Under the pieces are notes generated by a model that searched no databases, was not told where the DNA came from, and saw only the letters and a program-made list of their open reading frames with translations. A stretch of DNA of 19,645 nucleotides from Deltaproteobacteria bacterium (GTDB lineage: Bacteria > Desulfobacterota > Anaeroferrophillalia > Anaeroferrophillales > Tharpellaceae), in contig DAOWIX010000116.1 of NCBI GenBank assembly GCA_030640695.1, forward strand, positions 1 to 19,645. Direction: 5' to 3'. The translations under genes were made by a program, and so were the position numbers. Shown here piece by piece: positions 14,881-19,645 of this stretch (position 1 is the first letter of the stretch; each line of letters starts with the position of its first letter).

Positions 14881-17465
14881 TGGTTGAAAATCAAGCTCTG
14901 GAAATTGCAAAAATTGAAGAAGAGATCAAGTTTTTGCAAAAAAAGCTGATCATCGCCGCCCAGCAGAACCTCTCCGGAGAACGCTCAGAACTTTTGCGGA
15001 TCCAGGAAGAGAAAAACCACCTGATTGAAATCATTGAGATATCACCGAACCCGGTGGTCATGTTTGAGGAAAACGGCTCCATAACCTATCTCAACCCGTC
15101 GGGCCGACGTTTTTTCGGCATAGAGAGTAACGAGGAGCTCTCAACCCTATCTTTTTCTCAGATACTCCCGAAAGAGACCTACTCTCTTATGATAAACGAG
15201 GCCTTTCCCACAGCGGCCAAAAGTGGGCAGTGGCAAGGGGAAATCAAAGTTAACTCCTCATTTGCGGATCTGATCTGCCACCTCATTCTGATTGCCCATA
15301 CCGGAGACATCCAAGCGCAACAATTTTTTTCCGCCACCCTGCATGATCGTACGGCTATCCACCGGGCCACCGAAGAGGCTGATGAAGTTAATGAACAACT
15401 TGAGCTGGCAATCCAGCGGGCCAACCGCATGGCTCTCGATGCAGAACTTGCCGATGCCTCCAAAAGTGAATTTCTCGCCAACATGAGTCATGAGATCAGG
15501 ACTCCGATGAATGCTATCATCGGTTTCTCTTCCTTGATGCTCGATACCCCACTTGACTACGACCAACGTGACTACTTGAATATCATCATTAAAAACGGTG
15601 AAGGACTCCTCCATATAATTAATGACATCCTCGACTACTCAAAAATTGAGGCCAACAAACTTGAACTTGAGGAGATCCCATTTCAGGTTCGCGAGACGAC
15701 TGATGACCTGCTCGGGCTCCTCTCCCTTAAAACCGCTGAAAAAGGTCTATTTTTCCACTGTATTGTTGACCACCGCATCCCTGATATTTTACAGGGTGAC
15801 CCGGTGCGCTTGCGTCAGATTCTAATTAATCTGGCTAATAATGCTATAAAATTTACTGAAAAAGGCGGCATTGTCATCCGCGCTTCACTTCAACAAGAAA
15901 AACCCGAGCAAGTTAAACTGCTTTTCCAGGTAACCGACACCGGTATCGGTATTCCAGAAGATCGAATCAACCGACTCTTTCAATCATTCTCGCAAGTTGA
16001 CTCCTCGACAACCAGAGAGTTTGGCGGTACTGGTTTAGGACTCGCAATTTCAAAACAACTGGCAGAATTAATGGGTGGTGAGGTCGGTGTTGAAAGTCAG
16101 CTGGGGATCGGTTCTACCTTCTGGTGCACCATAGTTTTGCGCCGTGACCCTGAGTCAGTCCTTCCAGCCCAGGCAATACTTTTCCAGAAACAGCGCTTCA
16201 TCCTCTTTACTCCACCCATCAACGATGCTCCGCAAAAGCAACAACTAGCCGGTCAAGTCGTCGAACAACATATTCTGGCCTTAGGGTGCGAGTTCGACAA
16301 AACAAACTCATTTACAACTCTTAACGAACACCTATATAAAGCTTATAAAGATCAAAAACCTTACACCATAATCATTACCGACCTCTCTCGGGAAAATGAA
16401 TCATGCAATCTAAAAAACACTCTCCCGAATATTTTGCACCCCCAATTTACAATTGCTCTCACCTCTCAATCTCATGATTTAGCGACGGATGATTATGACG
16501 CAATCATCCCCCCCCCCATAAAAAGATCACTTTTTTATGAGCAGCTAGCCCGATGTATGGGCCATAAAATAGCAGATGAAGATATTAACGATACCTCCCA
16601 ATCACAACAGGAACTTACTGAGAAACGTGAAAAGCTCCGCATACTGCTGGTAGATGACAACGTCATCAACATTAAAGTAGGCTCCAAGATGCTCTCCAAG
16701 CTGGGCGTTTCCTGCGCAACTGCCAGCAATGGAGTTGAAGCACTGGCCGCTCTTGGGGCGGCTCATTATGACCTTGTATTCATGGATATCCAGATGCCGG
16801 TAATGGACGGCTATGAAACAACCAAACAGATTCGAAGCCGTAATACAACAACAATAAACCCGAAGATAATAATTATTGCGATGACCGCGCACGCCTTAAA
16901 AAGCGACAAGGATCGCTGCTTGGCAGCCGGCATGAATGATTTTCTCACCAAACCGGTAAAGCTTGAAGCACTCAATGAAGTTTTAACTCATGCGATAGAA
17001 AAACTTCACAAGAACTCCAGCATACCTGACAACTATTTTGAAGAAGAGCTCGATTTTAACGCTGAAGAGACAGAATCCGACGATTTTTCTCAGGAGGGAG
17101 AGAACAGCTCAGCTCGAGACACAAAACTCTTTGACCGCGAGGCTTTTCTAGAAAAACTTGATGATGACATAGAGTTGTACAATGAACTGCTTAACGATTA
17201 TCTCATAAGTGCTGACGGCTACATTGAAGAGATCGAAAAGGGGATAAAAGAGGAAGATTTTGATCTGATAAGAATTGCGGCCCACTCCATCAAAGGATCA
17301 TCTGGAAGTATTGAAGCAAGCCAGATGCAGGCAGCAGCAGCCGACCTGGAGAAGGCGGCCAAACAACAGGATCAGTCACTGATTTGCGAGAGCCTGGAAA
17401 TGATGGAGATGGAGTTTGAAATTTTAAGTGAGATCATCAAGGATGAAATTGCCGCCGAGGAGTAA
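14880..17465 (+). CDS. Soluble hybrid histidine kinase with pseudo-receiver, receiver and HPt domains
   Basis: The 861-residue protein has no membrane segment. It starts with a coiled coil (about 1-50), then a PAS domain (about 48-160), HisKA with H-box His204 (N-M-S-H-E-I-R-T-P), and HATPase_c with N-box Asn320, D-T-G-I-G-I (353-358) and G-G-T-G-L-G-L. A degenerate receiver-like region (about 435-560) follows, then an intact receiver (about 585-710) with D592/D593, phospho-acceptor Asp636 and Lys691, and an HPt domain (about 755-861) with His802 (A-A-H-S-I-K-G-S-S-G). This is the BarA-like order for a His-Asp-His phosphorelay. In the degenerate receiver the acidic pair is lost and the usual Lys-Pro is Pro-Pro, encoded by a ten-C run at 16508-16517. 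The final acceptor may be the stand-alone receiver two genes upstream. The 3' end overlaps aroC (opposite strand) by 29 bases. Confidence 0.9.
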   Translation: MVENQALEIAKIEEEIKFLQKKLIIAAQQNLSGERSELLRIQEEKNHLIEIIEISPNPVVMFEENGSITYLNPSGRRFFGIESNEELSTLSFSQILPKETYSLMINEAFPTAAKSGQWQGEIKVNSSFADLICHLILIAHTGDIQAQQFFSATLHDRTAIHRATEEADEVNEQLELAIQRANRMALDAELADASKSEFLANMSHEIRTPMNAIIGFSSLMLDTPLDYDQRDYLNIIIKNGEGLLHIINDILDYSKIEANKLELEEIPFQVRETTDDLLGLLSLKTAEKGLFFHCIVDHRIPDILQGDPVRLRQILINLANNAIKFTEKGGIVIRASLQQEKPEQVKLLFQVTDTGIGIPEDRINRLFQSFSQVDSSTTREFGGTGLGLAISKQLAELMGGEVGVESQLGIGSTFWCTIVLRRDPESVLPAQAILFQKQRFILFTPPINDAPQKQQLAGQVVEQHILALGCEFDKTNSFTTLNEHLYKAYKDQKPYTIIITDLSRENESCNLKNTLPNILHPQFTIALTSQSHDLATDDYDAIIPPPIKRSLFYEQLARCMGHKIADEDINDTSQSQQELTEKREKLRILLVDDNVINIKVGSKMLSKLGVSCATASNGVEALAALGAAHYDLVFMDIQMPVMDGYETTKQIRSRNTTTINPKIIIIAMTAHALKSDKDRCLAAGMNDFLTKPVKLEALNEVLTHAIEKLHKNSSIPDNYFEEELDFNAEETESDDFSQEGENSSARDTKLFDREAFLEKLDDDIELYNELLNDYLISADGYIEEIEKGIKEEDFDLIRIAAHSIKGSSGSIEASQMQAAAADLEKAAKQQDQSLICESLEMMEMEFEILSEIIKDEIAAEE

Positions 17466-18552
17466 CTAAATCTGATGAATGGGCCGCCTGGCGCAAGGCA
17501 AGATCAGCCAGAACCATGCCTGCCATAGCTTCAACGACAGGCACGGCGCGAGGCAAGACACAGGGGTCGTGCCGACCTTTGCCCTCAAGAAGCACCTCGC
17601 GACCCTCATAATCAACTGTTTTCTGAGCTTTACCGATTGTTGGAGCAGGCTTGAAAGCGACTTCAAATTTGATTGCCTGACCGTTACTGATGCCGCCTTG
17701 AACCCCACCACTGTAATTTGTTTTAGTACTAAGTTTTCTACCGCTGGCAACAAAGAGATCATTATGTTCGGATCCAGACATGGCAGCGCAGGAAAACCCG
17801 GAACCGATCGCAAAACCTTTAGCCGCCGGTATGGAGAGCATCGCTTGTGCGAGCAGGGCGTCAAGCTTGTCGAAAACCGGTTCACCCCAACCCGCCTCAA
17901 CCCCGCGACAGATACAACTTACTACACCGCCTAAAGAGTCTTGTTCAGTTGCGGCTTTTTTGATTGCTGCAGTCATGGCAGCCGCCGCTTCAAGATCGGG
18001 ACAACGTACCGCCTCATGATCAACAGTTGCCCTGGTCAAGCTTGCAACCTCGTCAAAAGAGGCCTTCACCCTACCTACCTGACTGACCCAAGCCACGATT
18101 TCAACGCCAAATACGGTCTTGATAAATTGCTCAGCGACACTCCCGGCGGCAACCCGCGCCAAAGTCTCCCGGGCACTGGCCCGACCACCACCGCTTTGTG
18201 AAGCGACCCCGTATTTCATTCGGTAAGTATAGTCGGCATGCGAAGGCCGCGGCACATTTACCATGGCCCCGTAATCCCCCGGTCGTTGATTGTGGTTGCG
18301 CACTAATAACGCAATCGGCGTACCCAACGTTTTTCCATTTTCCAAGCCCGATAAAATTTCAATTTGGTCACCCTCTTGCCGTGGAGTTGTGAGAGAACTC
18401 TGACCCGGTCGACGGCGATCCAGTTGCGCCTGGATTGCGGATAAAGAGAGCTCTAAACCCGCCGGACAACCATCAACTACCGCCCCCACACCAGGTCCGT
18501 GAGATTCACCAAAAGTTGTCATTTTGAAAAGAGTGCCAAAAGTACTACTCAT
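17437..18552 (-). CDS. aroC: Chorismate synthase
   Basis: The 371-residue product begins M-S-S-T-F-G-T-L-F and has the FMN/substrate-binding G-E-S-H-G (15-19). It also carries R-R-R-P-G-Q-S, the motif P-R-P-S-H-A-D-Y-T-Y (Ser where many members have Gly), G-G-G-R-A-S-A-R-E-T, and the C-terminal R-H-D-P-C-V region. The enzyme converts EPSP to chorismate using reduced FMN, the last shikimate pathway step. The ATG at 18552 is chosen over a TTG at 18564, with GGTGAT about 7 bases upstream as a fair Shine-Dalgarno. It is the third gene of an aroA-aroK-aroC group on the minus strand, 28 bases after aroK. Its last 29 bases overlap the end of the convergent hybrid kinase gene, so no separate terminator exists between them. 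Confidence 0.93.
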   Translation of the reverse strand: MSSTFGTLFKMTTFGESHGPGVGAVVDGCPAGLELSLSAIQAQLDRRRPGQSSLTTPRQEGDQIEILSGLENGKTLGTPIALLVRNHNQRPGDYGAMVNVPRPSHADYTYRMKYGVASQSGGGRASARETLARVAAGSVAEQFIKTVFGVEIVAWVSQVGRVKASFDEVASLTRATVDHEAVRCPDLEAAAAMTAAIKKAATEQDSLGGVVSCICRGVEAGWGEPVFDKLDALLAQAMLSIPAAKGFAIGSGFSCAAMSGSEHNDLFVASGRKLSTKTNYSGGVQGGISNGQAIKFEVAFKPAPTIGKAQKTVDYEGREVLLEGKGRHDPCVLPRAVPVVEAMAGMVLADLALRQAAHSSDLVTPRRQFHP

Positions 18553-18580
18553 TGATATCACCAAAACCTTTATTTAAAAC

Positions 18581-19096
18581 CTAGGTAGTAATTGCTATAA
18601 TCTGTTGCACGATCTCTTCTACACTTTTACGGTCTACCGGGACAAGAAAATCAGCAACTTCTCGATAAAACGGTTCCCGATCATTAAGCCCGAGAAAAAT
18701 TTCGTCGCTTAAATCAAGAGAACTCAAAGGTGGCCTTGACAACGAACTTTGAGGATCCTCAACAAGTCGTTCAAGAGTGGTTTCGAGATTTGCCTGCAGC
18801 CAAAAAGAGGTGCCGGTTTTTTGCAAAAGAGAGCGGTTTTCACGGGCCAGAACCACTCCACCACCAGTTGCTATAACGACCTTATCTTGTTGACAACAAT
18901 CCCTTAAAACTTCAGTTTCCAACTGACGAAAAAGCTCCCACCCAGAGTTTTTGACAAACTCCGCAATAGAAACCTTAATCCGCTCTACGATAACGGCATC
19001 ACTATCAACGAAAGGCCGCTGCAAAACCTCGGCCAGTTTAAGCCCGACCGCAGTTTTTCCACATCCTCGATAACCGATAAGATTGATATTATTCAT
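18581..19096 (-). CDS. aroK: Shikimate kinase
   Basis: The 171-residue product is of usual family length. It has the P-loop G-Y-R-G-C-G-K-T (8-15), the D-S-D pair (31-33), Arg57 in F-R-Q-L-E, the G-G-G-V-V shikimate-binding loop (78-82), the lid R-P-P-L (121-124) and a further Arg140 near N-D-R-E-P-F-Y. It phosphorylates shikimate to shikimate-3-phosphate with ATP in the cytoplasm. The ATG at 19096 is chosen because the P-loop then falls at the normal distance. A TTG at 19138 would add a phenylalanine-rich lead overlapping aroA. No clear Shine-Dalgarno precedes 19096, and the start lies 14 bases after the aroA stop, so coupled translation is possible. aroK rather than aroL is used as the general name. 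Confidence 0.9.
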   Translation of the reverse strand: MNNINLIGYRGCGKTAVGLKLAEVLQRPFVDSDAVIVERIKVSIAEFVKNSGWELFRQLETEVLRDCCQQDKVVIATGGGVVLARENRSLLQKTGTSFWLQANLETTLERLVEDPQSSLSRPPLSSLDLSDEIFLGLNDREPFYREVADFLVPVDRKSVEEIVQQIIAITT

Positions 19097-19110
19097 AGGA
19101 AAGAAAAAAC

Positions 19111-19645
19111 TCAGGATAAACCGGCAAAAACCGACCAATAGTCAGGAAAAGATTTTCCGACGCAATCTTCATCTTCAATCATGACTCCGGCAACCTTGAG
19201 TCCCACCAAAGAAAAGCTCATGGCAATGCGATGATCATCATAGGTCTTAATCACCGCCCCTTGCGGCTGGCCGCCGGTTACGGTAATGAAGTCGTCACCA
19301 CAGTTTGCCACAATTCCCATTTTGCCCAATTCAGTCGCCACCGCCGCCAGGCGATCGCTCTCTTTGGCGCGCAGATGGGCAACATTGGTCATCACCGTCG
19401 TCCCTCTGGCAAAAGCTGCGACCACAGCCAGGGTCGGCACGAGATCGGGCATATCACCCATATCGACTTCAAGGGCCTTTAAAGAGCCGCCAATCACAGT
19501 AATACCGTCATCTTCAAAACAAACCCGGCAACCCATTTTCTCAAGAACGCGAACAAAACCTAGATCCCCTTGGACAGAATCCGCTTTGATACCATGAACT
19601 TTGATCTCAGCACCGGTGATCGCCGCCGCCGCCCAGAAATATCCA
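19111..19645 (-). CDS. aroA: EPSP synthase, C-terminal part (5' end outside window)
   Basis: The minus-strand frame is open from the TGA at 19111-19113 to the window edge and gives about 177 residues. It reads Y-F-W-A-A-A-A-I-T-G-A near the edge, then D-S-V-Q-G-D, M-G-D-M-P-D-L-V-P-T-L, R-A-K-E-S-D-R-L and D-D-H-R-I-A-M-S-F, all typical of 3-phosphoshikimate 1-carboxyvinyltransferase. The enzyme joins shikimate-3-phosphate and phosphoenolpyruvate to give EPSP, the substrate of the aroC product two genes on. The amino-terminal half and the promoter are outside the window. An internal ATG at 19536 is not the true start because conserved sequence continues upstream of it. Confidence 0.93.
   Translation of the reverse strand, partial: GYFWAAAAITGAEIKVHGIKADSVQGDLGFVRVLEKMGCRVCFEDDGITVIGGSLKALEVDMGDMPDLVPTLAVVAAFARGTTVMTNVAHLRAKESDRLAAVATELGKMGIVANCGDDFITVTGGQPQGAVIKTYDDHRIAMSFSLVGLKVAGVMIEDEDCVGKSFPDYWSVFAGLS

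Overview
The window looks like chromosomal DNA from a deltaproteobacterium (Desulfobacterota/Desulfuromonadota type). The reasons are an end-of-DUF4390 gene joined to an NtrY/NtrX pair, a GlcD/GlcF-type oxidase operon, an NFACT (RqcH-like) gene, and a small UGA-containing ArsC-like selenoprotein gene of a kind known from selenium-using deltaproteobacteria. This placement is inference from gene content; no rRNA or marker phylogeny is available. Coding density is high, many genes overlap by 1-4 bases, and no tRNA, rRNA, CRISPR array or intact transposase was seen.

Layout: (1) 1-5766, plus strand: tail of a DUF4390 protein, NtrY-like membrane histidine kinase, NtrX-like sigma-54 activator, and parE (topoisomerase IV subunit B), packed as one unit. 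(2) 5767-6035: a 269-base spacer with a nested palindromic element and a separate 7-base-period palindrome that runs into the parC ribosome binding site. (3) 6036-8303: parC, plus strand. (4) 8307-9404, minus strand: a six-TM GGDEF diguanylate cyclase convergent with parC, the two stop codons only 3 bases apart. (5) 9405-9716: spacer with a possible ~207-base MITE-like inverted-repeat element and a promoter. (6) 9717-10067: a 116-residue ArsC/Spx-like protein whose codon 12 is TGA, best read as selenocysteine in a U-T-S-C redox motif with a SECIS-like hairpin just downstream. Ordinary ORF calling misses it. (7) 10053-10185: a GC-rich stretch of competing hairpins. (8) 10246-17465, plus strand: rqcH-like NFACT gene, glcD-like FAD oxidase, a stand-alone CheY-like receiver, a glcF-like Fe-S/CCG protein, and a soluble hybrid histidine kinase with HPt domain, apparently one operon. 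(9) 17437-19645, minus strand: aroA (cut by the window edge), aroK and aroC of the shikimate pathway, convergent with and overlapping the kinase gene by 29 bases.

How the genes may work together: NtrY/NtrX is a sigma-54 signalling pair that appears co-transcribed with parE. ParE and ParC form topoisomerase IV for chromosome decatenation. In the right-hand operon a receiver sits between the two oxidase subunits and a multi-step phosphorelay kinase follows them, which suggests (inference) that oxidation of a 2-hydroxy acid such as lactate or glycolate is linked to a phosphorelay. The aro genes supply the last steps to chorismate.

Most notable: the hidden selenoprotein gene with its SECIS candidate, the phosphorelay-oxidase operon, and the palindromic elements in three intergenic spacers.
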